From Anadara kagoshimensis (lineage: Eukaryota > Mollusca > Bivalvia > Arcoida > Arcidae): a stretch of 64,000 nucleotides of DNA. A program made the translations under genes and the position numbers. The stretch lies in the NCBI GenBank assembly GCA_021292105.1, contig CM037874.1, positions 41,353,309 to 41,417,308 on the forward strand, in the 5' to 3' direction. Below are positions 49,294 to 61,448 of this stretch, one piece after another. Below the pieces are notes generated by a model. The model had not been told where the DNA came from and searched no databases. It worked only from the letters and a program-made list of their open reading frames with translations. Each line of letters opens with the position of its first letter. Position 1 is the first letter of the stretch.

Positions 49294-49482
49294 TTGGACT
49301 TAATTACAGATCTCCTAGGCACACCAAATCCTGAAGACATGAGAACAGCATGTGAAGGGGCGAGGGCTCACATTCTGCGGCAGTCACACAAACCACCATC
49401 ATTAGCAGCTTTATACACATTATCTAATCAAGCTACTCACGAAGCAGTTCATCTATTATGTAGAATGCTAGTTTTTGATCCA
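49294..49482 (+). CDS. NLK: NLK exon 7: MAPK-insert region
   Basis: Encodes residues 258-320 (63 codons), beginning LDLITDLLGTPNPEDMRTAC and ending HLLCRMLVFDP. This is the C-lobe segment that includes the MAPK/CMGC-insert region. The acceptor is tgtctattttcag and the donor gtaagtgt. Reading on past the donor gives an open frame to 49554, but that is intron, because VFDP must join DKRITAADAL in exon 8. Confidence 0.95.
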
Positions 49483-49998
49483 GTAAGTGTTATTACTGTT
49501 GGGTATGGATGGTCACCCGATATATTTGGAATTTTTAACATAAACAAGACTTAGATTTATTTTTTTTAAAAATACTCTTGTTTTGGGCTGTAAAATCCAT
49601 TCATATTGGTACAATTTAACTGGTATGATAAATAAAAGCTTTTTAGTGACAGAAAGTTGTAAAACTCTTCTTTATTGTAACTTAATAATCTATAAATGGC
49701 TGGTCTTAAAATGTGGGTAGATGTTTGAAGTTGCTCACAAAGTTCTTGTTGGCTTTACCATATGGTTAGTAAAAACACCACTGTGAATAAACAATATATG
49801 CAGTATAAACCAGGTATAACAACCATCTCTGATCCTCAATTTGTAACAAAATTGAAAAATGTCAAAGAATTTGCTGAAATATTCAACTTGAAAGTTTGAA
49901 AATAAAACAAAAATATTGTAAGTAGAAAATTTTTATCAATAGAAAAAGTATTAATATGTATGTAATGGGAAGTAACTCTATTTACCTTGTTGTTTCAG

Positions 49999-50197
49999 GA
50001 TAAACGTATAACAGCTGCTGATGCTTTAGCACACCCGTATTTAGATGAAGGACGATTACGATATCACTCCTGTATGTGTAAATGTTGTCATAATACTTCC
50101 TCAGGGCGTCACTATACCTCCGAGTTTGAGCCAGTGTGCCATCAACCGTTTAACTATAGTTTTGAAGATGGTCTTTATTCCACTCAGAGAGTTAGAG
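49999..50197 (+). CDS. NLK: NLK exon 8: end of kinase domain, Cys-rich NLK tail
   Basis: Encodes residues 321-386 and one base of Glu387. DKRITAADALAHPYL is kinase subdomain XI. It is followed by the NLK-specific tail DEGRLRYHSCMCKCC and HYTSEFEPV, where the four-cysteine cluster is a family hallmark. The acceptor is ttgtttcag and the donor gtgagttt. A T-rich low-complexity run begins about 20 nt into intron 8. Confidence 0.95.
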
Positions 50198-50730
50198 GTG
50201 AGTTTTGTTCAATTTCGTGGGGTTTTTTTTGGGTTTTTTTTTTTTTTTTTTTTCTATAACTATTGTAGCCATGGAAAATTTATTTAATTTTGTTAAATTT
50301 AAGCAAATTTGATTAAATTATGAAGAATTTAAGCAGTTTTATTGGAAAATGTGTGCAGGTTGTCTTTTAGTTATTTTTGTAAAACATAACTTGATCACAT
50401 GAACTGTATGACCACAAACTGAATTACTTGTACTTGCAGTATATATACTGTAGTTGCATGTCAATTTTCAGGTTATAATTTAATAAACAGAAAGAAAAAT
50501 TTTTTCATTTCTGAATTTCAGTCTAGGTGATATTTGGGACTTGAGCTATTTCGCCCTTTCAAGAATCTCTTCTAATCTGGTCCTGTTTGCTTGTTCCTTT
50601 TGTTTGTTGTTTCAAGTTCTTGGTAATATATTTCCTGTCGTTGCCAAGTACATTTTTAGCAACAAATTTTACAGAAATGATGAAAAAATTATTTATTTAT
50701 TTATTTACTGATTTATTTATTTATTTACAG

Positions 50731-50824
50731 AAAAACTACACAAGTTCATACTGGAACAGCAGAAAGGAAACAAAGTTCCATTGTGTTTAAATCCAAATTC
50801 CATATCATATAAAAATTTTGCCAG
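50731..50824 (+). CDS. NLK: NLK exon 9: FILEQQKGN helix
   Basis: Encodes the end of Glu387, residues 388-417 and two bases of Ser418. It reads KLHKFILEQQKGNKVPLCLN then PNSISYKNFA, matching human IIHQFILEQQKGNRVPLCIN. The acceptor is ttatttacag, after ATTTA-type repeats, and the donor is gtgagc. This exon can join exon 10 (54133) or, in the same phase, a candidate alternative terminal exon at 51824. Confidence 0.94.
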
Positions 50825-53800
50825 GTGAGCATAATAGATTGGTCCTCTTCATTCTTCACCACATACAGGTGTCATTGCATGCCGGTATCATAGATCTATT
50901 TAAAATACATTATTATCAGTATATATATTTTTGTTTCTCTTTTTATTATAATTTCCAAACCAGATTTGTGTATTAACTCGTATATGTGCACAAAATGGTA
51001 AACACATGCCAGGACTTTTTGGCTGTGCAGGACAAATTAATCAAATTAATACACTTGCAATATTTCTATCAATGGACTCGGACAATAAATTTGTCTAAAT
51101 ATTGTTTTTGGATCTGGTTTGTATTCAGATTGGTAAAATTTAACTTCATATACTGTAAATCATTAAAACTGTGCGTTCATGCAAAAATAATATTGCCACC
51201 GATTTAATTTTGAAATAATTCACTTAAATTTGCACTTGCAATTATCCGACAACTATCAAAATCTCTTGAAATGACACTTTTCACAAAAATTTCTAGGATT
51301 TACAGTGACTTCATAAGCTTATAAACCTGGTATGTGGTTGAATGTTCTTCAGTAATTTTAAAATTTAAGTGTGCTGCCCTTAACTAGGTTCTGTAAGAAA
51401 ATATATTCTAACGAATTGAAGTTTGATTGATTAAGATATATTTTGTCAAAGCATTACTGTAACATGGTATTAGACATTTCTGGTCATTACATTTCCTGAG
51501 TATTATTATGAAAAAAAATTTAACTTTGCACACTAAAACAATAAATTGAAAATTTCTTTTAAAATCTATGGAAGTAAATAACATTTCAAATTTTGCACAC
51601 ACATTTAAGAAAAAATGTTAGCAGGTTTACAAGGGGAGACAAGTAGAAACAATGATTTATAATTTTAATTTGATATGCATATTAAAATGATTTCATATTG
51701 CATGGTACTGCACATTTCTTTTAATGTGGTATATTTTCTTCTTTTTTTCTGTAGGAATGTGTTTATATGGTTCATAGATATAAAAAAAAATTATGACTTT
51801 TTCTTTTTCTCTGTAATTCTCAGTCAAACCAAACCTACAGACAGATGGTCTGTGAGTAGTTCCGCATGAATAAAGTTCTGTTTTACCTTTTAAAAAAATC
51901 ATTTTTTCTTAGTGTTGAATCTTTGCTGGCTCCCTTGAATTTATTGCCATGCCTAGATCTGTTTTGCATTCCTGTTCTTTTATATATATTTTTTTCTCGT
52001 GAAATCTAGAGTGTTAATTGCATGGCTTGGTTGTGTTTGGTTTGTTTACCTGAGTTGTTCCCCTTTACCCGAACTTAAAAGCCATATATTTATTGGTTTA
52101 CAACAAAGTGTTGTTCCATGGGTTAATTTTTGTACCATGTGACGCCTCTGTACAATTGTGTGGTACTATCATTTCCTCCAGATATAAAGTAACATGATTT
52201 GCTATTTTGACACTTTCATGTAAAAATCATCTCTTTGGATTGCTGCAGTTAATAGAAATACCAGTTTCACAAAAAATGCAATTATATTGGTAGACCTTAG
52301 TTTGGAATTTGAAAAATTTTGAACTAATTAATTAAGATTTTGGCAATAACAAAATAAATTGATCAGTCACCTACTGAAATGAGTAGAATAATGAATACCA
52401 GTAACTTCAAGTAAATTTTCAATGAGACGAAAAATAGCCACTTGTTTGCCGGGCCATGATCTACAATTTTTTTTATTTTATTTTTTGGACCAATATGTTT
52501 TCCTAGCTAAATTATATGGTAAATTCCTGTATTATTTTTGTTGGCTGAATCTTGATTTATCCACCTGTGTCGACGATGGAAAAAATGGGTCTGTTAATGC
52601 TTATGTAAAATAAAAAACGATTTATTACTAATGATTATTTAAAATTGTCTTCTAGGATGATGCTAGGAGGGCATGGGTCTTTGAAGAGGGGAAGATAAAA
52701 TAAATCTATCTTAAAAGTGAGGTCAATTTATTATGTCATCATCATCACCACGCACTATCAAACTATTTAGCAGCTTTTGTCAAGTACAGTCAGTCCGTGA
52801 ACCAATCAAGCTTTCTTCATTGCCATCATAGCCTTGCTTCTTATCTTCCCTTCATTTTGCAATGCATCTATCTGCCTGTGTTATAAACCAAAGCAAACAG
52901 AATGATCGTGGTGAAGTTAATCTGAATTGAAAGTTGTTATTGATATCGTTATAATTATTTATAGTGCTCTTGCCGTTGTTGTGTAGGAATTTTTACAATT
53001 ATGATTTTCATCATTATTATTATCAATATTATTATATTTAATAATTTACTAAAGAAATAAGGTTCAGTGGAGAAAGTTCTGTCTTTTTTTACCTACAAAA
53101 TTGACTTTAAAGAATCGGCAAAGCACTGTAAAATAATTGAAAATGCAAGAATATGGGTTTTGTAAAAGTTTTTACATTAATTTGATTGCTAAGTGTTTTT
53201 GCTTCTTTGTTGTCTTGTTTTCTGCATTTTAATTAAAAAAAATAGTTTCAATGATTCTAAAAAAAAAATTAATGATTCTATTGAAAATTCTATTAAAATT
53301 ATTCTATATTCAATACTTTTTTTTCAATTAGTATTGCCATCCATTTTTCTCTCATTGAAATTTTGTATGGATGAAATTCAATATTTCCCGAACCTTAAAC
53401 ACAAAGTCACAGCAATTTCTGTCTCCCCACTGATAACCTCTTCTCACAGAAGTACCACAACCCCTACCTTTTGTTCCCTGAGTACCTGTAAACACTATTA
53501 TCTTAAAAAAAAATTGTTAATGGGCTTTACTCATGTATCAAAGTGATGTCCCATGATATTGGAGGAATCTCTAATGTTTCCCCTGAAAAGTATGACACAG
53601 CAAACATACTAGCATTTCACATTTAGCTGTTGTACAATATTCTAAAAAAATTTAAGGCAGTACTTATCAGGCAAGATTAAAATTATGTGGATCTCTTGTT
53701 TCTGTGCGGATATGGATGCTACTGATTCGGACTTTGCATTAGGACTTCCTAAGCTCAGATGAGCAGTAAGCCCTATATGCCTCGTGTTGTTGTATTTTTG

Positions 53801-54132
53801 TATAACTTACTATATTTATATAATTATATACTATTATCATGTATTATCCATGCCTAATTTGTTTGGGTGGGCGGCATCATAATAGGAAGTTACATTATCT
53901 CTATGTAGGGTTATTTATGGTGTAAACTTCAATTATTTTGATGATATATAATATATGGCTTACTAAGCTTATTTTAGACTAAAAATTAACCCTAATTAGG
54001 AAATGTATGCAAAACAAAATTTTCCATTTATCACTTGATTTTAACTATATGTATTCTAATGGAAAAATTGTTTTTACAAAATTAATTTCTGGTTTCTATC
54101 TGTATTTATTTATTTATTTTTTACCATTGCAG
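50825..54132 (+). other. NLK: NLK intron 9
   Basis: U2-type intron (gtgagc...attgcag), 3.3 kb. It contains the candidate alternative terminal exon at 51824 and a weaker candidate at 52656. Otherwise it is AT-rich, with poly-A/T runs and a short TTA/TAT-rich patch near 53010-53050. I see no transposon termini in it. Confidence 0.75.
51824..51869 (+). CDS. NLK: Candidate alternative NLK terminal exon in intron 9
   Basis: A strong pyrimidine tract (ctttttctttttctctgtaa, 51798-51817) and ctcag acceptor precede an open stretch that splices in phase after exon 9. Ser418 is completed and the new tail is QTKPTDRWSVSSSA then TGA at 51867-51869. An AATAAA at 51869-51874 overlaps the stop, so a short terminal exon with its own polyadenylation signal is possible. 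A donor-like gtgagt at 51852 offers another reading: a 28-nt cassette exon that would shift exon 10 into a frame stopping after about 7 codons. Either form would remove the conserved PPSP/LWE tail. No transcript evidence is available here. Confidence 0.4.
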
Positions 54133-54187
54133 TTCGCAAGTTGCACAGCCGTCTGAACTCCCGCCATCACCTCATCTATGGGAATGA
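54133..54187 (+). CDS. NLK: NLK exon 10: conserved C-terminus and stop
   Basis: Completes Ser418 and encodes residues 419-435 (SQVAQPSELPPSPHLWE) and the TGA at 54185-54187. Human NLK ends TVAQPSEMPPSPLVWE, so the tail is strongly conserved. The PPSP serine (Ser430 here) corresponds to the p38-phosphorylated C-terminal serine reported in vertebrate NLK (Ser522 in human). Acceptor accattgcag. Confidence 0.94.
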
Positions 54188-56790
54188 ACGAGTTAGCTTC
54201 GTGTATTTGTAAATAATAATCCAGTGTACTTTTCTGCCATTAGAGGAAGAATTGACCATAGAAACCACTCAAGGACCAAATATGATGTTGTTCTTTACCA
54301 GATAATCAACGATAATTTGTGTATTTATCAAAAAAAAACATTTCAAGTGGAATTTCATTCCATCATAATTATTTATTTTACAAAATGGTGCTCACAAAAG
54401 AAATAATGTATAAATTGTGTTGTTTATCTCCAAGAGACGCTGTTATAAACAGTGATATACGACAGTATATATATATTATATATTATATATATATATTAAC
54501 ATCATCATCCAGAGTTCTAGTGAACTGACTATGAATATCCACATAAAACTTTATCATGAGACAAAAGTTGTGAGTAAAAGCCGGAAGTGATTTAAAAATA
54601 CATTACTGTATGCTCATGTGCCTGTTGCATTCATCAACTGTAATATATTTTGTTTTTGTACGACTTTTTGTGTGCAAGATCTGTTTTTGGCCAAGTAAAA
54701 AAATCATGATTTTGTTGTGTTTAATTTTAATTTATGACATTTAATATTATGAAAAGTGTGAATTGTCTTTAAAAAAGATGACGATATTCCAGCAGCACGA
54801 TACCATGGCTTAATTTATAAATAATATGATAGGTACCATATCATGATCTCATTTTTTTATTGACATTTTTTTGTTTATATTTATTTGATTTATTTTGTTA
54901 AAATAAGATTATTTAATGTCATTTGTGGTATAATTATCAATCAATCAGTCAGTCTGTCTATCAATTAATTCTATCAGGTTACCAGAACAGGACAAAAGAA
55001 TAACAAATCAAAAAAAATTTATATTTTATAAAGTATTTTCCATTTTATTGAGTGTTAGCCTTGACAGGCAGAGTGGTCCAAATTGTAGATGTTGAATCGC
55101 AGTGTCTTTTACGGCATGTTCGAATCACACACGGACAGATCCTAGTGTGAGAAAGTTTGTCAGTTAGCTTTCTGAAGATTTACAGGTTTATCCTGTTATT
55201 TCAGATACTGCTGCCATCCCAGACCTGACCATCTCGACATTAGTGAAATACTACTGACTGGGCGTAAAACTCTTTAGTCCATTTTAAAAAGTACATTTTT
55301 AAATAAAAGAAAAAAGAAAATCTGAATATGTAGTTATTAAAATGACACATTTTCATACTTTCTACTAAAAGTTTTGTTAGATCACCTACCAAAGGATATA
55401 TAGTGTTCTCAGGGTACTCTGGTTTGCTCAATTATTCCAGAACTGACCAACGCTAATCTTGACCTGGGTGTAAAACTGTAACCATACAAGACTCAACTTT
55501 TACAACGCTTGTTTGATTATGATTCTGGAACCTAATAGATGCCACCCATTTTGTTGTGATAAGGTATACAAGTAAGAGAAAAGAAAACATTGAATTTAGT
55601 GTTGATTTTTATAAAAACTATATATATATATATATGCACCATCATCAAAAAATCTTTTATATATAAGTCATACTCAGGGAAACTTGCAAGGGAGTTAACT
55701 CTGCCTTCACCCATTGTAGCAACAAAGTCAAAAGAAGTGAATTGATTGTAAGGGGAGTTAACTTGCCTATATTTAAAAGATAATAAAGCATTACCTGTCC
55801 GAGCTATGTTTCAGACATGTACATTTAAAGTTGAGAGTAATGTAAACCTAGTCCTAGTCAAATACATAGATGTTTGTTTTGTTTTTTTCTTTTTCCATTG
55901 TTTAAAAATCAGTTTTAAACATCACATCAGCTTTATGTAAGGTAGTTAGAATGAAGTAAATCTAAAAACTTGTTAAATTTAAAAAAAAAATGTAGAGGGA
56001 ACTATGTAAATCAATGCATATAAACAACTTTTTAAGCTTTTGTTGAAGTAGAAGATAGATTATATGTTATAGAGGGGTTTCCTAACTATTGTCTAGAATG
56101 ATAAATTTTCAGGATTATTAATGCTTTTCTAATCATTGCCTAAAGAGGTTAAATTTCAGATAAACGACTTGTAGAACTATTACAAGTCTGGTATTTGTGT
56201 CCCATGCTAACTAAAATAAGTTTGCCACTGCTGGCTTCTGCTTGGTCTTTAAAAAGCAATGAAGATTTTTTTTTTAATCAGTCGGTGAAAATGATAATAA
56301 TTCTATTATTTTTTACATTGTGTATTGGTAATGTTTAATAAACATTACTGATTTTATGACAAATATCAGGTGTAGATAGATAGATAAATAAAGCCTTTAA
56401 AAGGCCACTTGTCTTCAGGGATAATATGAAATCAAGGTATACGTGACAAAGAAGAAGAAAATTGTTGGATGGTGAAACAAGGAGAATTTGAATTTTCAAT
56501 TATGTTTTCATTATTAATTTTCGTTTTAAAAAAGTGCATTCCATTACACAAACTTATTGCACTGCCTTTGTTTAATGCAAATGATTTTCTGTGTATACGT
56601 GTGTGGTTTTTTGAAAACAACTTTTTTTTTCATCATTTTTGGGTACTTTTGTATAATTTTTGCTACTTATTGACAGAGATATACATATGTGTTAGTGTGT
56701 ATAGTTGTGTGCCTATTTATTGTGTATCTCACCCAAGTATATAAACGAAATGACGAATAAATGATGAAAGTAGCGTGCGGTCATTTCATC
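54188..56790 (+). other. NLK: Probable NLK 3' UTR region
   Basis: The sequence after the TGA is AT-rich and non-coding, with several AATAAA hexamers, for example at 55782-55787, 56337-56342 and 56756-56761. NLK transcripts in other animals have long 3' UTRs, so the end could lie at any of these. A TA-rich run occurs at 54464-54497. A SINE-like stretch (55068-55290) interrupts it, which would favour an end before 55 kb or a transposon-containing UTR. The boundary is a guess. Confidence 0.35.
55068..55290 (+). mobile_element. SINE-like family C copy, reverse of most copies
   Basis: gacaggcagagtggtccaaa (head), atgttcgaatcacac (B-box like), gatcctagtgtgagaaagtt and agcttt. This order is the complement of the intergenic copies. 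It lies in the presumed 3' UTR region. Confidence 0.55.
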
Positions 56791-57302
56791 ATACTTATAT
56801 GGGAGGAAACGGCTTTGAGGACTTTGTATTGTGATGAAGAAGAAGAAAAAAAAAGAGTTTATTGAAATTGAATGTATATATCTATTGAAAGTTTATCAGA
56901 GTAATGTGTTGTTAAGAGCCAAGACGTGAATCATTCAGAGCTGTTAATTAGGTAGGAAAAACAAAACTCATTATAAATCATTTTTTTTATTTAAGAAAAT
57001 TATATATATGTAAATTGTACTTTTTTTGTATATGAGAATCTGTCATTCCAAAAAACACAATCTGTAAATACTAAAGGTGTGTGTGTGTGTGTTTTGTGTT
57101 TGTAATCCATGGATTGTTTTATGTATAAATGAACTTAGAATCGAGGGGTTGTCTCCCCTTTATATACCCTGTAGATACCTTAGTTGTCATTATTGTTATT
57201 ATATAACTGGGGGGAAAAATAGCAACCAAAAAAAAGCAAAACATGAATAGAAATGGTGCAAAGTAGTTAGTGAATATTGGATGTAAATAAATATATATAT
57301 AT

Positions 57303-57690
57303 ATATCAAGGTGGTTTACAAGGAAGTCATTCTATCTTATATTTAGATTTTGTTAGCTAAATAATTTCCTATTGTGGGGATTTTATATCTTAAAAAAGTA
57401 CCAAGAAAAAGTCTAAAAAATTTCAAATGCCAGTCTTATATGACATGGTTGATTGGACTAGGTGAAATATTTTTATTTTTGGACAAGTTCCATTCAATTT
57501 GGGAATCCGGTTTCATAGACCAAGTTAAAAGTTGAGAGAGAGAAAAAAAAAAAATACTCGTCTTTCTCACATTATTTTTTGAAACTTTACAAATTTTTGT
57601 TAAAATTCATGATTAAATTTCGACCAGAAATTCATGAAACCACACCCAACTTTATATTTTCCTTGTAATGGTGAATTAAACCACCTTGAT
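57303..57690. repeat. TIR MITE, ATCAAGGTGGTTTA ends
   Basis: atcaaggtggtttacaagga at the left; tccttgtaatggtgaattaa then accaccttgat at the right. About 385 bp, TATATA-rich at the left flank. Not coding. Confidence 0.65.
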
Positions 57691-57769
57691 TGTAGCTACA
57701 GCTAACTGTAAAAATAACCCATAAAGAAACTAAACCCGTGAATGTAAATGTCTACAGGTGATTTTATAT

Positions 57770-59800
57770 ATATACATATATACACATATATATTTTATTA
57801 AATAGATAGTTATTATATAAGTATATATGTGTAGTACCTTTGATTAAGTTATCACATTCTTTTTTTCGGATTATTTAAATTATCTGTTTTAAACAGTTCT
57901 TCCAATAACAAGAGTTCCTGTTCTAATCCATCTGTAATAACCAGAGAATAGGGAAATTAAATTCGGCAATTTTTATCACAAAATGATTAAATTTGGCCTT
58001 TTGGTAGGGGGATACAAATGGAACTAATTCTGACGTACAATATAGATGCTGAATATTTTGTTGTTAGGGTGGATTATCTCCCTTTAACCAATTTACAGTA
58101 ACACATTGTCAGCAATCATGATAGATTTCATTTGTATTTATTTATCCTTGCTCACTTGGTAAAAGCCATTGAAAATTGTAAGAACTTGAGTATTTGTGTT
58201 CTTAAAAGGTCTGGTATAGACAAAATGGGGATAAAAATCTATTGATAGGTATACATGTCTGCAGTCCCACCTAGAAATATATGATTTAAATGGTCTTTTT
58301 TTTTAATTCACAAATTCTGAGGTACTTATTGTTTTATCTTTCTTTATGGTTCATAGCTAGTGTGTTTAGTTCATTGTGGTAAGGTGTATGCGCATACTCG
58401 GAAAATCTTCATTGCAGGTTGTGCTATGACAGACTAAATCAAGATATTCTGCAAAGTGTACTGCAATGCCCATTTTCTTATTGTTTGTTTTACTTATATT
58501 TTCTTATTCAATGATTTTTGTGAAGAAAATTTTTTTCTTCTTTGACCAGGTGAGCGATACAAGTCCCTTTTTGTCATTTGTTTAATGATGAGATCACTAT
58601 CTAAAATTGTCAGAACAGAGGAAAATTGTGTAATAGTAATGTTTCCTCCATCTCCCGCTCCCTGACTTCCTCAATGCATCTCTAAATTTTATAACAACAC
58701 TTCAATGAATTTACTATACCAGACATTTTTTATGGTGGTTGTAAAAATGAAATTCAGATTTATTATGTAGTAGATTTTTTATATATCCGTTTTTATATAT
58801 GTGGTCGTCAAAATAATGAATTATATTTGTTATAACAAAAGTTTACAAGTAAAGAGTACATGATGATATTTGGAGACGATTCAGTGTGAATGTTAAAGAG
58901 TTTAGCTTCATTTATTTGCCAATAGATGCAAGTAGAAATCTGCAATAAATATGTGATACTAGCCATTTATTTTTCATTTTTTTACAACATGTTCATGATC
59001 ATTATTATTCAAATTTAACCGAGTTGCTGTTTTTACGTTTTTTTTCTTGCTGTGTGGAATCAAGTGGTGTAGATAATGAAGTTATAAAAAACAAAAAAAT
59101 GACTAGTAGTATTTCAGTAACTGAAAATTCACTGGTTTGAAACCTCCAGTGGTTTAAAATTCACTGGTCAAAAACATCCAGTGGTTTACTGGCTTCAAAC
59201 ATCCAGTGATTCAAGTTCTTAGATACTTGCAATTTTATGGTCCATTAGCCAAATCTGGTCCCAGGTCTACATAATTGATACTGGCCATTTTATATCTCAA
59301 AAATTGGCAATTTATTATTTTGCACAAATATTTACTGGTCCAATGAATTGGTCCGAGAGTTTTGGACTGGGTACTATTGGACTAATTACAGGTTGTTTGA
59401 TTTTAAGATCCCCCATCTAGCTTTATTACTTCCTGCTGTTTTAAGATTGAATTATTTACTTTATTGGTGTTTTATATGATGTAAAATATATTGTTATGTT
59501 TTTTTTATATACAAGAAAAAATTGTTTTATCTGCTAAAAAACGGCACAACTTATTATTATAAATGTTAAAACATACAAAAATAAGCTTAGAGATAAACCA
59601 AGTCAGCTGTTTGCTTTAAAATTGTAATTCACAAAACGTAACTTGTTATTAAAACCAGGCTGGCCTGTAATATTTTATGCTAGTTTTCTTAATTAAAGTA
59701 TTAATATATACAGCTCCATAGATACACCAGTACGTCCGATAATACACTAAATGACATTGTGAGTATTCTTGTTATTTTGCTCAATTTTCTGGGAACACAA
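57770..59800. other. Intergenic, mostly featureless
   Basis: AT-rich. Contains TATATA runs (57766-57795), and at 59125-59215 a cluster of alternating 'tcactggt' and 'ccagtg' motifs. I see no gene. Confidence 0.5.
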
Positions 59801-59804
59801 TTAT

Positions 59805-60043
59805 GGGATCCATTCTGATTGAGTAACCGTTCTCGCCATTTGACACCGATCTCCATTGTATTTGGCCTTAATAATTTACTTTTTTTTTAATCTGTAACAT
59901 TCATTAATGTACCATGTCTTGCTTCAGAATAAATGCAAGTGTGAATGCGAAATCATTGCAATTTTGTGGATATTATTTCATTCATGTAAAATAAGTTAAA
60001 ATGGCGAGAATAGGTACCTGGGAAGAATGGATCTCGGGGTCCA
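59805..60043. repeat. TIR MITE, GGATCCATTCT...CTCGCCATTT
   Basis: gggatccattctgattgag then gttctcgccatttga on the left is matched by aaaatggcgagaatagg and gaagaatggatctcgg on the right. About 240 bp. Confidence 0.65.
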
Positions 60044-60856
60044 TGCATGTAATCATGAAAATAAATGTGAATGACTGGTCAACCTGCATGATATTATAAC
60101 ACATTTATACTGCAAGAATGATATTTTTATTTTATCACCACTGTATTTGAAAAAAAAAGAATTTGTTCAAAATTTCCTCTGTGATCTGTACATGTTTTCA
60201 CTATCAAGATAAGAGCCGAATTATAAAGAGATTTTTTTCTCGTTAAAAAACCAACATTCTAACCAGTGAAAATTAACAAGACTTTTTGTTAAATGGTGCT
60301 AGAGGAAAAATCTTTTCATTTTCAGGTTTTTATAATCTTTGACATATTTTTGGTCATCAGTATATAAGCTCATGTTTGCCATTTTGTGTATACAAGTGTA
60401 TGTTTGCTGTACAAATGTGCTGATCTTCCTTGGTGGTGTTTTTTATGCCTCAGGGATGAGGGTTTATTTATTGTATGTGACAGTAGATGAGATGTTACCA
60501 TAGTAATAGTTGTTTCCAAGGTAACCAATTTCCATTTATGTATATCTGATATTTGAGAGACATTATTGTGTGTTATCGTCCATTTACATGTATTTATGAA
60601 AGAAATAAACCAAATAAAAGACAAAAAATAAAATTTACAACAATTGTTCATTGTATTTTACTTTTCTGGCAGGCATTACTTAGTTAATATTTTGGCCCAA
60701 GCACTACTGATGAGGAATTGTAAAATCCAAAACGTCCATCAGTGCTGTAAAATTAACACTGGTAGAATATATAAATTATTACATTAATTTGTGATAATAA
60801 TATGATTAGCTTTCCTAGTCCAAGATTGTGTTTCATCAGCACCACTGCTTTGAAAT

Positions 60857-61085
60857 GGGCGGACATGACCGAGTGGTACTGTCACTGGCTTTCGAAGTCA
60901 TGGATTGTGGGTTCGAACCTCACTTAGAAATTTTCTGAGATGATTTTCATATCCTGACCATACTAGAGCTGTAAAAAGCAACCAAAATAGTCTTTCGGAT
61001 GAGACTCAAAAATGAGATCCCGTGTCTCAGTGCATGCTAAAGACACCTCTGTAGAGTTCAAAGAGAGTAGGCCCTACAGAGGACG
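60857..61085 (+). mobile_element. SINE family D, full-length, Ser-like head
   Basis: Head ggacatgaccgagtggtact with B box gggttcgaacctc (near-perfect), then agctgtaaaaagcaaccaaa, gtctttcggatgagactcaa, cgtgtctcagtgcatgctaa and acagaggacgattacaac. Internal Pol III promoter boxes look good. Partial copy at 11252-11410. Confidence 0.75.
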
Positions 61086-61237
61086 ATTACAACTAGAAGT
61101 GATTAAAACAGACTAAGCAAGAAGAATATGGATATACAAGTGTAGAAATACAGTCGAGAATCTGTATCCTTTAAACACCAGTTTTTCATCAAAACTTTAG
61201 TAATTGACAGTATCAAATTTGCCAGATTTTACTTAAG

Positions 61238-61430
61238 CATATTCCAACCTGCCTTAAAGGCCACCTCTATATAAGGGCACATGCTTTTAAAGGTCAATTG
61301 AATTGTATCCCAATTGTTCTTTATTCATATTATTTGAACCTATATACAGTCAAACCTGTCTATAAAGACCATCCAAGGGAACCAGTAAAAGTGGCCTTTA
61401 TGGACAGGTGGCCTATATACAGGTTCAAAT
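61238..61430. repeat. MITE, CAGTCAAACCTGTCTATAAAGG family copy
   Basis: Left aacctgccttaaaggccacc; inner right acagtcaaacctgtctataa with ggcctatatacaggttcaaa. A composite of two half elements. It sits just before the LINE remnant. Confidence 0.6.
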
Positions 61431-61448
61431 AATATGAAATCAGTCTTG

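Noticed and set aside
49276-49554. NLK exon 7 read through its donor
   Set aside because: The open frame after 49482 is intron; VFDP joins DKRITAADAL in exon 8 after gtaagt.
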